Positions 34,101-46,735 are shown, numbered from the stretch's first letter. The stretch: 64,000 bases of DNA from Rhizoclosmatium globosum (GCA_002104985.1 MCGO01000015.1:372001-436000), one strand, 5' to 3'. The notes: generated by a model not told the origin, from the letters alone. Numbers and translations: made by a program.

Positions 34101-35357
34101 TGACGATTACATTTTCAGATTCCAAATTTAGAGGTTAACAAGACGTTGGCTGAAAGCGTAAGTGCATGAAGTTGTTCATCTATCACTCTTACACCTCGGT
34201 ATAGGAAACCTGTTCTGAAATGCAGTTCAAGAAGGAGAGATCGTTTAGTCGCCGAGAGCTTATTTTCGATTCTAGAACTCTCCAAGCTATTGCTCATATG
34301 CATTACAGTATCGTAAGGCACGTTTGTAACCAACATTCCAATAATATAAAAATAGGACTGGTTCATTGCTCAAATCGCTCACCTACGAGTCACTGAAAAA
34401 TCAATTCGTCGTATTCCGCCTTTATTGAAACCTCGAGTGAACGATATTGCCGATTCTCATGCTTCCATTGTGAGTTTTCAATCCGAACATCTCGTCATTA
34501 AAACCCTTGGGTAGAATGAGGCACAAGCTTCCACCGAGAGTTTGCCACCACTCATTATCGAGCATGAAGACGACGTGCAACTTCCGTTGAACCAGGAAAT
34601 GACAGTCCGTTTCGACGCCATCATCAACTATTACCAGGAACTCTCCGAAACATATTTATTCGCCTTACATGTTGAGATTCGGTGTCATGCTATGTATTAT
34701 CTAGACTTGGCGATGCGCGAGGTGCGTTTTCATGGTTGACTTATGGATTTAACCATTTTTGGCAGGGATCTTACCACCTGGAGAGCGAACCATTTGAGCC
34801 AGATTCATACATCAACTCTTTGAACCAAGACTTGATCATGATTCAAGAGACAGTGGCTGTCGCTTTACCTCTGCGAAAAGTCAGGTGAGAAACAAAAAAT
34901 GTTGTGGAGGGACTCGTCTAAGTGTAGTTACAGATTCTTGTATGACGGCCTGTCGTACCTTATCATGCACGTACTTACAGTTAATCTGAAGTACGTGAAA
35001 CGAATCAACAAGTACGGAGTTCAGAAGCTTCTGAGAAACGTCGAGTCCTTGCAACAGAGTCTTACCAATATTGCTGCCGTTCATGAGAAAGGACTAGACC
35101 ATGTTAGAACATATTTTGAGTTGTTGAACTCGAGTGGTGCTGTAAGTGACCTCCTTCAAATAAATTCAACTCTGAGCCCCATCGTTCAACAGGATATGCT
35201 TCATTATATGGAAACTCATAAAGGGGAATTTACATTCGACGAGTACAAGGTTGTTCTTGACTTGATATTCCAAGACGTACTAGAGGACTCGAATCTTCCC
35301 AAGAAGGAGTACACAGAATGTTTGGAAGGGCTGAAAACGTTCTTTATTAACCATTAA
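31182..35357 (+). CDS. SEC8: exocyst complex component SEC8
   Basis: Large exocyst subunit (EXOC4 in animals), spread over roughly twenty small exons. After a charged leader (MFSKAQRDARERGRFRRASD), the N-terminal domain reads KFYAMHERLEQTMDVIVN, then SVVENISDSQKRVSEMKSEL and CKELLQSRKFDVFPLWVKS. LQKVPDKIESLITGKFFFMA and VQETLHETLIDELHNHIYLK follow, in the order and spacing of Sec8. The C-terminal part includes FTFDEYKVVLDLIFQDVL and ends KTFFINH (stop 35357). It acts with EXO84 in vesicle tethering at the plasma membrane. The EXO84 gene is in the same orientation just upstream of the inhibitor array. Confidence 0.87.
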
Positions 35358-35438
35358 TTGATTGAGGTGTTCACATAAAGTTGTCTTATTTGATGTTCTT
35401 CCAGCCTCAACTTGGAACTTGCACACAAAACACACACG

Positions 35439-38314
35439 ATGATGGACCAGCTCTTTGAAAAGGCCGCGTCCCTGGGTACACCACCCACAACAATCCACAA
35501 CCAAAGCAATTAAACCCAACGTTTCAACAGCATCGGCAGCCACGGAAGCGGGAAAGGGTCTCTCCCAGGATTTCACAATGGGAAACCTCTACGAAACATG
35601 CGAAGAAAGAACCGAAGACATTCGATACCTCCTCGACTCGAAAGTAATACAAACCTTTTGTTCTCGCACTTTGGATCGCATTTCATCGAAACTGATTGAT
35701 TGGTTTTGCTTAGTTTGAGCAAGAGAAAATCAATGCATTGAAGCGCCTGATTGCGGTACTGTTGTCTATCGACTCATCCTTACGATAGCTTATAATCGAA
35801 TGCAGATGATCTCAAAGGGAAAGGTTGTGCGTGGTTACTTTCCAGGTAAACACTCTTTTGCCTCAACCCTCCACACAACCATATTAAAGCAACAACCGTA
35901 ACCAGACGTCGTCAAGAACGTCGCATCAAGTTCATTCGAAGTTCGCAAATTGGTGTATATTTACCTCCTCCGATACGCTGAAGAAGAGCCGGACTTGGCG
36001 TTGCTTTCTATCAATACTTTCCAGCGGGACTTAACGGACAGGAATCCCATGATTCGTGCCATGGCTTTGCGGGTTATGTCTAGCATTCGAGGTGAGAGAA
36101 TTAGGATTTGGGGGTTGAAGCCGTTTTACTAATATTTGAACTAGTTCCTGTAATCGCTCCACTGAGTAAGGAGGTGTAATCTGGTGTTATGAATATTGAT
36201 TCAATTTTTGATGTTAGTCATGATGGCCTTGAAGAAGGGAAGCGTCGACATGTCTCCCTACGTCAAAAAGGCAACTGCAAATGCGATTCCAAAGCTCTAC
36301 AGGTTTGGTAAATCTTGGTCATTCAATTATTTAATACTAGAATAGCTTGGATCCAAATATGGCGGAAGGATGTATGGAGCTCCTCGAATTCCTCATGAAC
36401 GACCCATCCACCCTCGTCCTTGGAAGCGCGATCTTGACTATGAGTGATATTTGTCCTGACAGATTAGATTTGATTCACGGACAATACCGAAACTGTGTGC
36501 GTTGTTGTTGGAAGCGGACGAGTGGGCACAAATTCAAATGTTGGATGTATTGATGCGTTACGCAAGAACGTTCTTCGTGGATCCGAACGGAGTTGGAAAG
36601 ACGGAGAACGGGGAGGACATGGTGTCTGCTTCGACGAATGACGACTTTTATGCAAAGAAGGATGTGTTGGCTGTTACGCAGGGGTTGGATCCTGATCACG
36701 CGTTGTTGCTTCACTCTTGCACGCCTCTGTTGCAAAGTCGGAATGCTGCTGTATGTCGCAATGTTTCAAGGTTTCATGTGATACTAACACAACAAATAGG
36801 TGGTTCTTGCTGCATCCCGCCTCTTCATTCACTGTGCGCCACCAACCCTTCTCAAAAAGCCAATCACATCCTCATCCGTCTTCTGACTGTCACATCCGCC
36901 GAACACCAATACTACACACTCCAAAACCTCCTCACACTTGCATACATGCATCCAACTCTCCTCCAACCATACACATCTCGTTTCTTCCTTTTCAAAGACG
37001 ACGCTGATTGCGTCAAAGATTTAAAGCTCGAGATTCTTGGAGCTGTGGTTGGGGAAGCCAACGCGAGTGTCGTTGTGCGTGAGTTGAAGGATTTGGTTAG
37101 AAGCTGGGATACGAGGGTTGCTGTGAAAGCTATCAAATTGATGGGTGTTGTGTGCAGTAAAGCTGGCGAAGTTGTTGCCGGAGAGTGTTTGGGCGTGCTT
37201 ATGGGGCTCTTGGCAAGTGACCAAGGTAAAATGCTTTTTTGAATCTCGATGCATCATGTTGATAAATCATTTAAATATCTCAGAAACTATCGTGGCTGAA
37301 TCTGTTATTGTTACACGTCGCCTCCTTCAACAACGCACAACCAGTTCAGAGAAATCACAAAACACAAACTTGATCATCCTTCTCGCCCGTTCGCTCGACG
37401 GAATCCAAGCACCTATGGCCCGTGCCTCGATTCTATGGCTCATTGGACAACACTGCCAATCAGTTCCCAAAATCGCAGCTGACACATTCAGAAAAGCAGT
37501 GAAAGGGTTCTGCACTGAATCAGCAATTGTCAAATTGCAAATCCTGACGCTCGGAGCCAAACTGATCTCCGTGGTCCGTGCTCCGAAAGCAGAAGGCGAA
37601 GAACCGTGGACGAGTGTTGAAGAAAAGGCAAACAAGACTGTGGAGTTGATTTTTGAGCATCTTTTGAATGTTGCGCGATACGATATGAGTTATGACGTTC
37701 GGGATCGCGCGAGGCTTGTCAAGGCGCTTGTGGATTCTAATACCGCGCCAGGACTGTTTGAAGGGAAACTCAAGTTTGTGTTGTTGACACCGAAGCCTGC
37801 TCCTACAATTGAAATGGGGACGAAGGGTATGTTTTTGTTGGACTAGTTCGGCTTACTAACAAGTAATCGAACAGGTCAAAACAAGTATACCTTGGGATCT
37901 CTTTCGCACTCTTTTAATGTGTCAGTGAAGGGCTACAAACCACTGCCTGAGTGGTCACCAGTTATTCAGGGCACGATGCAACGGAATATCCCGAGTGCTT
38001 TGGCTTCGACTACGACTTGGAGTGCACCCGCTCGGTCCGTTAATGTTCGAGCAGACTCTGTGAAGGCACCGACACAGCAGTCTGTTTCGTCCGCAATTGG
38101 TCATTTGCGAGCACCAATTGTCGCACCCGCTGCTGTACCTGCCAAAAAGAAATACGCGGATTTATCTGCATTCTTGGATGACAGTAGTAGTGATGAAGAG
38201 GAAGAGGAGGAAGAGGAAGAAGAAGAAGAAGTGGAGGAGGATGAGGCAGTTCAAGTAGCGGAGGATTCTGAATATGAGGAAGTAGAAGTCGAAGTAACGG
38301 ATGACGAAGCATAA
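35439..38314 (+). CDS. APL6: AP-3 complex beta subunit (beta-3 adaptin)
   Basis: Adaptor subunit for vesicle transport from Golgi/endosomes to the vacuole. The adaptin trunk is clear: [91 protein letters not shown] and [16 protein letters not shown]. Eight or more short introns interrupt it. The trunk is followed by [21 protein letters not shown] and a strongly acidic, Ser/Glu-rich tail ending [10 protein letters not shown]. No beta-3 ear domain follows, so the protein is shorter than animal beta-3. A frame change occurs near 35480-35510, just after [13 protein letters not shown]. Confidence 0.87.
38196..38247 (+). repeat. GAA/GAG repeat encoding poly-Glu
   Basis: Purine-rich triplet run (gaagaggaagaggaggaag...) within the acidic tail of AP-3 beta. 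Confidence 0.75.
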
Positions 38315-38472
38315 GTATTGTGTATTACAATACGTTGAAATATTGAAAAAGTAAAATGGGTGTAAAAGGATAAGAGATCATTGGTTATTCTTAGAAAGCC
38401 AGAACAAGATGCACAGAAGCACGTAGACGTCAAATAAATTCAAAGGAAACGGCGGAATGTTTACTTGAATGT

Positions 38473-39120
38473 TTACGGCTTCTTGGATGAACCAAAAAAA
38501 GCCGCGAGTGCAATGGAAGCTGCAGCAACAACTCCTCCGACAATAGCCATCCCCACCAATCCATCCGTACGCACTCTGTTATCAATCAGCTCCCGCAATT
38601 TGAGGGATTGAGCATTGCGTGGTTCAATTTGAAGAAGAATCTCGTTGAATTTACGAGCTTCGACGTAATTTGCGAGTTTGTAGTTTCCAATTGAGAGGTA
38701 GTAGAGGCATTCTCTTCTGCGTGCAGGGTTTTCCTTGTAGAGTTCTGAGAATCAAGTTCTATTTTAGTTTGGGGGGGTATCCTGATTGTGCGGGGAGGAA
38801 GCCATACCATGCAAGAGTTGGAGACCGGCCTCGTGGTCCTTCTTGAGCCCGCTCTTGACTACAAGGAGAAGTAAGTACAAATTGATTACAAGGACAAGAC
38901 CGTACTCAGGGTGTAGGCATAGTCAAACTTTGTCTGTGGGTTGACCTTGTTGCTCTGGAGTTCCTTTTGGTAGAGCGATCGAATAGCCTACGTTGATGGG
39001 TGGTAAGCACTTGCTGTTACCAGGCAAGCAAGCAAGCAATCGGCAACTCACGGCAATCTCGTCCTGGGAAGAAGTAGTTTGGAGGTCGAGTAAGAAGGGG
39101 ACTTTCTCGTTGGCAGTCAT
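38473..39120 (-). CDS. FIS1: mitochondrial fission 1 protein
   Basis: Tail-anchored outer-membrane protein of mitochondria and peroxisomes that recruits the fission dynamin through adaptors. Four short exons: MTANEKVPFLLDLQTTSSQD, then SLYQKELQSNKVNPQTKFDY with AYTL, then VKSGLKKDHEAGLQLLHGM, then ARRRECLYYLSIGNYKLANY and FNEILLQIEPRNAQSLKLR, which form the TPR-like bundle. The C-terminal hydrophobic anchor DGLVGMAIVGGVVAAASIAL is followed by FGSSKKP, the basic tail typical of Fis1. The start codon is 49 bases from the divergent gene at 39170. Confidence 0.9.
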
Positions 39121-39169
39121 TTTGATTTGTTCTTTCTTTCTTTCTTCTTCTTCTTAACCAAACCAACCA

Positions 39170-42100
39170 ATGTCGGCATTAATGAAGAAGCCGTGGCTCA
39201 AGCGCGAACTACTTTCGCAACTTGAACTTCATTTCGGCGAAAAGGCGGCGTGGCTCGAGTCAAACGACAGCAACGAACACGAACACGCACCCGCTCTTCA
39301 GGACTTGATTTGTTCGGGCGGCCGAGTTCAGGTTGTTCAGGTGCGTGTTTTGTTTTGTTTTGGTTTTGGTTTTGTTTCGAGGAACCGCGTTTGACGCCAA
39401 GGCCCAGTTTCTGAAGTCGAGCGATTGCAACGTCAGGGCGATCCTGTCCGACGCCCAGTTCCACATTAAGGCCATTCTCTCTGACACGGCCGTGCTGACA
39501 TGAAACGGTACTGAACTGCCTGATTTGCACGTGTACTCACTCTGTTGCGTCTAGGAAGGCGTCGTTCGTCGATAACTTTACAAAGTGCGCTGGGTGCATC
39601 ATTATCATCAAACAGTGCCGCTTCGTAATGGGCTCCAAGAACAATTCAATCTTTTATTATTTGATGGTCGATGAGTTTGCGTATGGAAGTGGCGAGAACA
39701 ATGGACGATTGGGAGTCCCAATGACTTGAACTCGGACGCGGACTTTTTGGCTAAAGTCGAATCCATGAAAGTGTATGCGGAGACTGCAGAGTCGCTACAT
39801 TCGCATGGTGAGGGATCATCAATTGGATCTGATATGGTTCAAGATACTGAACCCCTTTTCAAGGAAGCAACCTCCGCAGGGAGGAAGAAAGGACTGCAAC
39901 TATACAACCTCAACCAACTCCAACCGTCGCATCTCCAATCAAACAAGAAATCCCATCCGTTGTTGAGTCCGCTTCTACTTCTGCTCAGGTAACACCTCAA
40001 AACGTACATCAACAACCTCGTCATCGCGACGGAAATCGGTTTCAGCCACAATAGTCCTTCCCACAAACCTGGATTTGTTGAGTCGTCATTTCGGATGGGG
40101 TGTGAGTGCACACTACTTGAATTCTGACGCGCCTTGCTCACCAACACTTGACTTAAATAGAACTTTCAACTCACTGATGAACAATGTAAAGTCCCCGGCG
40201 ACCAAGTTCTCAAAACCCACATGCAGATTCCTGATGCTGCCAAACCAATCGGCTACATTGTAAGAATTTGTTCAGAACCCTCCTTTCAACTCACTCTATA
40301 TAAAACCCAAAAAAGAATGCGAGCGTGTTTCACGATGCAGCGCTTCAACAGCGACAGCTCGAGGCACTGAAACAGAAACAGCAGCAACAACAACAACGAG
40401 AACCTGATGTGCAGAATGCTCCTGAGCAACAACAACAACAATCTGATGTTGCTCCTGCCGCAACGATCGACACTCTCATTGAAGATTTAAAAGCATTTGA
40501 ACACGAATTCTTGAACGATGATTTCAATATTGATTCCAGTGGAAAGCCAGCTGTGCCGTCTGATGATTTGAGGCCTGCGGGTGAAGAAGTGATAATGGAA
40601 GAAGGTGATGGTCACGCAGGAGAGTTTTTCTCGCATACGAAGTGGTTCAAGATGACGATGAGGGTGAAGATGAAGCTCCAACCACGAATCATCAAGATAA
40701 TGTATCGCAAAATGAGCTTCGTGAAGTTACATTGGCTCATGAATCTGACCCTGTCGAAATTGATGATGAAATGGAAAACGAGGTGCTGGTGGTTACTTTG
40801 GACCATGATGCCGATGAGGTTGCTGAAAATGAAGGAGTCGAATCTCACGCTATGGATTCTGAGTCTCGCGAAGAAGTCATTATTCCTGAAACTGAAGGCG
40901 TGGAGGATTTGCCTACAAACGAGATTCAAGATCACCGAAAAAACATACGTCAATATGTCCAAATGGCGAATTCGAGAAATTCTAATAACGAATGACTCTC
41001 ACGATGCTGTAACATCACAGGACGAACTGGGAGGGAAATGGCGACACAGTATTTTACTCCAACTGCCACTGTAGATGTCACAGTTCAGGTATATATCCTA
41101 CCTGTCTTTTTTGGTGAGATAATACCCTATAAGCAGAATTCCGAGGACATTGGCGAGCCTTACGAAGTGATTGAAGACTCTGAAGATGACGAAGGGTCTC
41201 CTCTCCAAGACGACACAACAAAAGCGAATGCCATCAGTCCAATTGAAGATGAAAGTGCGGGACAGGATGAGCAGAAAAGACTGACCGAGTTGAAGACGTC
41301 GTTGATGATTCTGACAACGATAATGAGGGCGAGGAAACTCCTGCACCAGCTTCAAGCCACTTTTTTGAAACACAACCTCAATCTGATCTCGCTCTTGAAA
41401 ACGAAAATGACAAGAATGAAGTTGAACCCCATATTCCCACCACCCAAGCCATCACCACAACACATCATCATCAGACCCACAAAAGAAACCGAACTCAATC
41501 CCGACCTTCCTTACCTCCGAAGGAAACTTGATGGAAGCTTTCACATCCACCCAACTCTCACCCCACTCCCACCATCAACACAAACATCTTGAAGACCAAA
41601 GCTTCTTCGCCACGAGTCCAATATTACCTCGCCAGACGCAAAGCACTGATTCGCCGTCTGGTTGGACGGCGTTTAACCCGTCGGGACGGGTTGTGAGTTT
41701 GGAGCCGGGTGTTACTCAGTCACAGTATTCTGAATTCGAGTTTACACCGACGGGTGACGAGGAATCTGGAGGTCTAGAGGAAGATGAGGGTAATGATGAA
41801 AAGGGAGTGGAAGCGGACCGGAAGTTGAAGTTGAAGTGGAAGGAGAAGACGAGGAGGAGGAAGAAGAAGAAGAAGAAGAAGTCCCATTGAAGAAACGAGT
41901 CAGGATCGAAGAGGACAGTCAGACGCAGAAACCTTGGATAGTTGTGCCTGATTCTTGTGTTGAAGATGAAATCTACGAAAGTCAAGAAGATGTGGACGGT
42001 GAAAATGTACAAGAAGATGAAGGGGAAGAAATGGAGGTTGATGTTGCTGGCGGACTTGAAGAAGAAGGCGAGGATGACGAGGAGCTTGTCAAAGAGGTTG

Positions 42101-42189
42101 AGGAAGCCGAGGAAGCTCCGTGCGACTTTGTTCTTGGAGGCGTCAAAGTGTACCACTCGCAATATCGACCACCAAATGTGTTTCTCTGA
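39170..42189 (+). CDS. putative telomere protein, TPP1/Tpz1-like OB fold with long acidic tail
   Basis: The N-terminal exons read KKPWLKRELLSQLELHF, then CNVRAILSDAQFHIKAILSD, then IIIIKQCRFVMGSKNNSIFY with YLMVDEFAYGSG and LGVP. The order (PW-[IL]-RELL helix, a 'vLSDgxhxirail' strand pair, 'L-QDCGVHV', then 'fYLxVDxFsl ... LGVP') resembles the OB fold of animal TPP1/ACD and related Est3/Tpz1 proteins, which recruit telomerase and cap telomeres. The rest (40300-42189) is disordered: a polyglutamine stretch near 40378-40440, then long Asp/Glu-rich segments ending QYRPPNVFL. Many frame changes make the exon structure uncertain. The OB assignment rests on pattern memory and needs profile comparison. 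Confidence 0.5.
40375..40440 (+). repeat. CAG/CAA repeat encoding poly-Gln
   Basis: Interrupted glutamine runs (QKQQQQQQ and EQQQQQ) in the tail of the putative TPP1-like gene. Confidence 0.8.
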
Positions 42190-42259
42190 GTGAAATTGTA
42201 TCTGAAGCGTTTGGACGGTTATGTGAATAAAAGATAACTCTGTAAATTCTATTTGGAAA

Positions 42260-44071
42260 ATGCCAATTGTCATCAAAGCCGAAGACTTTACGCAGACAGA
42301 AGATCGAGTGTTTATTTCAGTTCCACTGAATGGTGTGAAAGCGGATAAAGCTGATATTTATGGTAAGGATTCCCGTCAGTCCATACAGTTCAATATCAAA
42401 CTTTGTTTAGCCAACGACTCCTACATCAAAATCAACTTTGCTCCCTTCTTTTACGAAGCCGATCTCCTACATCGCATAAATACTGAGGAATCAGAGGCTA
42501 CTGTGGGAGATGGCTGCGTCAAATTCAGTTTGAAGAAGGTTTTGACAGCTGATATTTACACGTCACACTCATACCAAATGGACAGACTGATCCAAAGACG
42601 TGGGACTCTTTGAGAGCAGCGATCTCTCAGCGGAAGAAATTAAAGCGAGGAGAGCTGAAGCGTTTCAACGCGAATTGGATCGCGTCGAACAAGTAAACTG
42701 CTGCTACCACGAGACACAGTACTAATATCATTACCATTCACAGAAAAAGAAAGACAAGGCGATCAAAAAACGTGAAGACCATTACAAGCTCGTTCAAGAA
42801 CAGTTGAATGTGGAGCGTGCAGAGAAAGCGAGAGTTGAGAACATCAAGTTGGAAGAGAAACGAATTGCCGAGGTATATAGTATTTTACTTGAGACTTGTG
42901 AAAGTCTGATGCTGGTTTTAGGAAGGGATTCAAAACTGGAAGAAGTCATTGGGACAAAGCATAAACTGCTCCAGGTGAAATTGAGGACATTGGAGGATCT
43001 TCAAAAGCAAAAACGGATCGAAGCGATTCAGCGATTTTTGATACGAACATTGGTGAGTTTTGTTGCTGTCTGTCGTGTCCATCAACTGATAAAATCGAAA
43101 GATGAGGCAACGACCCATGAGTCAACCATCAGTACTGTTATAAAATCTGAAGAGCCAGAACTTGATGAAGATGAAGACGACGATGATGATGACCTTGATA
43201 TGGAAGAGATCAAAGCCAAAGTTCGGAAGGAGATGGACAGTTGAGTTTACAAGGATATTCTCCAGACTTTCTAATGGGATTTCGAAAATAGAGTTAAAAG
43301 GGCAAGCAAAGCCAAAGCCGCGAGAATCTGGAATTATCAACGTTAAAATGACGAGTCGAGGTCTCCTTCCTACGTCCACTGCTCGAGAGACGGAAGATGG
43401 TAGGATCAAATTTGACTGAAACTCAAAAGCACTCATTTCAAATCATAGCCAAGTGGGTCCATAGGATTAATCAGGCTTGGGAAAAGGACTCTCGCGAGAG
43501 GGCAGATAATCTCTACGATCCAGTGTCAGCAGAGGAAAAGAATCGTGAGTTTTTTCTTCCTACTTCGAGACTATAGTTCCTAAGTTTTTTCACAGCTATA
43601 TTCCTCAAGGACAAGGGAAACGCATTCTTTAAGAAAGGAAACCTGCACGCTGCTATTAACGCGTTCACGGCGTCTTTGGAGCTTGATTCGCAGTTGATTC
43701 CGTAAGTCATCGTTGTAATAAAATGAAAGACACTGACTCATTCTAGTTGCCTCACTAATCGTGCAATATGCCACTTGAAGCTCGAAAATTACGAAGCGTG
43801 CGTCCAAGATTGCTCGAAAGCCATGGATATCATCACTACTGAGCAAGAACGGAAAATGGAACGAGATCCGATGGCTGGGATGGAAGGTATTCCAGCCTAT
43901 CACGCCATGAAAGTGAAACTGTGCGCACGACGAGCTGCAGCCTATATCAAGTTAAATAAGCTGGAAGATGCGATGAAAGACTATCAGATGGCTGTTGTGA
44001 TGGATCCCAAGAACGAGGCGCTGAAAGTTGATTTGATAAACATCAAGAAAATGCTAGTCGAATTAAAGTAG
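42260..44071 (+). CDS. DNAAF4: dynein axonemal assembly factor 4 (DYX1C1-like)
   Basis: Cytoplasmic co-chaperone for pre-assembly of axonemal dynein arms. The N-terminal CS-like domain is MPIVIKAEDFTQTEDRVFIS with IKINFAPFFYEADLL and VKFSLKKV. A charged coiled coil follows (FQRELDRVEQKKKDKAIKKR). Then comes MTSRGLLPTSTARETED and the C-terminal TPR domain: FLKDKGNAFFKKGNLHAAIN, PCLTNRAICHLKLENYEACV, CARRAAAYIKLNKLEDAMKD, ending IKKMLVELK. This is the exact domain order of DYX1C1. Introns are near 42612, 42694-42743, 42871-42930, 43390-43447, 43540-43594 and 43700-43746. It implies a motile flagellated stage. Confidence 0.88.
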
Positions 44072-44208
44072 AGGGATTACAAGAGTTTGAACTGTATTGC
44101 AGCAGGCCAAGTAATAAAATTAAAAGTGGGTGCTATACACAAAAAGGCGAAGGTACTGATTCGTGACCGCGTTAAATTCCAGCTTCCCCAACAGAATAAT
44201 ATCATTAA

Positions 44209-44886
44209 TTAATCTGTATTCGATTTTTGGTTGATACCAAAGATGCGGACTCGGTGCTGTGGAATTGACACGTGGCGATGAGACACGGGTTGGAGATATG
44301 TTCAAATACACTCACCATTGATGGGAACTTTGGAATAAGTACAATTACGAGAGCGATAAAGTTGATGCCGAATGTGGGAACGTCGTAGTGCGAGTAGTGT
44401 GTGCTTATCAAGAATCTGAAAGTGAGAGGTGAAATCAGCAATGCTTTTCTACCCGAGCTTGATAAGAAACTCACAGTAAGATTGGAATAACCGTTAGGTA
44501 CTTCTTCGCTGGTGTGAACGGCTCTCCTTTGTCCATTTGCTCCCACAGAGTCATATCCTCGAATTCTCCCTGATTCAATGCAAAAGGCACTCCAAGAACC
44601 CAGTGGAACATGATGAAAGTGATCTTTGGGATGGTCAGCTGTCGTTACAAATCAAGGCCCCAAAACTCACAGAGTAGTACAGCAGGTTTGTGATGGTCCA
44701 CGCAGCCTCGACTGTGATGCCCGGAATGAGACCAAGTCCCATTCGTAGAAAGACGAGAACAAATACGTTGGTGGCAATGGAGCCTGGGATATCGTTTAGG
44801 TTAACCCAAGCAGACACTACTGTTGCAGCGTAGAACCCACCTCGCAAGTTAGGCCATGATGAGTTTGTATTACTGAAGGATTCCAT
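44209..44886 (-). CDS. ORM1: ORM/ORMDL sphingolipid homeostasis protein
   Basis: Small ER membrane protein that restrains serine palmitoyltransferase. It begins MESFSNTNSSWPNLRGGFYA with membrane segments FVLVFLRMGLGLIPGI and AAWTITNLLYYSVSFGAL. LWEQMDKGEPFTPAKKYLTV follows, equal to the ORMDL 'THWEQMDYGxQFTxxRKFLTI' motif, then STHYSHYDVPTFGINFIALV and LIPKFPSM. After an intron (about 44263-44321) the end is HRVRIFGINQKSNTD, matching ORMDL HGVRIFGIN. Further introns lie near 44415-44473 and 44610-44670. The family's N-terminal serines seen in yeast are only partly represented. Confidence 0.9.
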
Positions 44887-45087
44887 GTGAGAGTTGTTGG
44901 TGGTGGGAACGGGGGCTCAGAAAAGCAGTCAGCGGGTGGGCGGGCTGAGGAGTGACGATGATCTTCAAACAACTTTTGGAAATAACTGTATTTAAACAAG
45001 TTCGAACTATCATGTCTTTTAATTAAGTTTATTCTTGATTATATGCAGTGAATGGGACAAATTGATCCCGTAGTTTGTTGGTTGGCT

Positions 45088-46563
45088 CTAGACTTTCTTG
45101 AACACAGCCGAATCATTTAAGAATCTGGCAGTGGTTCCACACACAGCTGCAGCAAGAGCGATAATACCGGCGTAAATGACCATCCAATCCAATCCGTAGT
45201 GATCTTGGATGACAGCTGCCACAATTGGACCTGCAAAGTTACCCGCAGCAAGTGCTGTATAAAGTAACGTGACTCTTGATACCAAACCTTCCACACCGAA
45301 GAAACTACTGATAACGACAGGAAGCAAGGCCCAAAAACCACCACCAACAGTTCCGTTCACTGCTGCAAATACGGCGATTCCTGTGAAATTACTGGCGGCG
45401 AGCCATGAAAAGTAGGAAACCATTGTAATCCACATGCAGATGATCAAGGCGTTGCTGCGACCAAAGATTTTGTCGGCGCCAAGACCCATCAATACCTTGC
45501 CGACAGCACCAAAGCCGTTGTAAATAGCCAACAACGTGGCAGAATCAGCAACGGAGATATTCGCCTTTTGTGCCGCGAAGACAGGAATAAAGTCAACACC
45601 GACGAACAAGGCAAAGTTGGCAAAAAAGCCGGCGAACAGGAGGAACATGAACCTTGCATCCTTAAGAATGGTATAATCCATCTTGGAGTTTTTGGAAGAT
45701 TGGATACGGGTCTTGAAAAGAGGGTTGATGGCAACCAAAGTGACCCCAAAGAAGATGGCAGAAGTACGGAGAGTCCAAGCTAACCCAATGGTGTCCAGCA
45801 TTTTTTGGATAGCCACGGAGAAAGCGAGACCTCCGAGACCAGAACCAGCGGCGGCGATACCTTGTGCTAGCCCTCGATTTTTGTTGAACCATTGGGACGG
45901 AAGGGCAACAGCTGGAAAGTAAATCATGGAACCACCGATACCGCAAAGAGCACCTTGAGTGAGAATGAGAAGTGGTAGTGATGTGGTAAAACTGGCAAGG
46001 AAGACACCCAAAAATGTAAGAATTGATCCGGCAAAGACAACTTGACGGAATCCATATCGTTGAGCCAGCTTGCCAGAGATGATACCGAGGGCTGGAATGA
46101 AAACGTTTCCAACTCCACCAATGAAGGAGATGTCCGTTGAGTTGCCAACCTGCAGCAGAAAAAGGCGTTAGGGTTCACAGGGCTTGCGTACCAAAATCGA
46201 ACAGACGATACTTACACCAGCAGTGATGTAATAGTTGTTGTAAACACCAAATGAGTAGATTGATCCCCATACAATGAATTGGGCCATAAAAGAGGCAAAG
46301 ACAACACCCCATGCATTCATGCCGCCGTCAGGGTAGTCTTGTTCTTCATGTGCAGAGTCCTTGATTTCAATGACACCTTCTTCAATCATCTTGGCAGAGT
46401 TGGAAGGTGGTGTGACAATCGGAACCTCAATCTTCACAGCCGAGTCTACAAGCATCTTGCTCTCCGGCAGGCTGGGCGACTGCAGGAAAGGAAGTGTAGA
46501 TGCATCAATCCGGTCTTGGTCTTGCTTGTCTGAGTACAGGGAGCTTCGTTTTGATCCTGTCAT
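45088..46563 (-). CDS. MFS monocarboxylate-type (MCT/SLC16-like) transporter, copy 1
   Basis: Twelve-helix major facilitator of the fungal Mch/MCT type for monocarboxylate-like solutes. After a disordered cytosolic leader it has QDYPDGGMNAWGVVFASF (the MCT 'DGGxGWxV' entry motif). Then FFANFALFVGVDFIPVFAAQ, GSGLGGLAFSVAIQKML, VNGTVGGGFWALLPVVISSF and the C-terminus FLNDSAVFKKV are seen. One intron lies at about 46150-46213. The start MTGSKRSSLYSD (46563) is preferred; an in-frame ATG exists at 46701. The substrate is not evident. A tandem paralogue lies at 47092. Confidence 0.85.
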
Positions 46564-46735
46564 GATGTGAAATGGGATTTTCTGCTTTTTTTGTCCTCTC
46601 GCTTCTGTCCTCCCTACTCCATCTCCATCGGAGTCTTCGGAAATCACTGAAAAATCACCATATGATGAGAAATCGAAAATATTTGAAATAACTGCCATCA
46701 TTAGAGCATCAAAATTGAAAGATCAGTGAGTCAAC

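Noticed and set aside
41716..42276. Phe-rich hydrophobic minus-strand frame that looks like a membrane protein
   Set aside because: It is the antisense of the GAA/GAG-rich acidic tail of the gene at 39170; Glu codons read as Phe/Leu/Ser.
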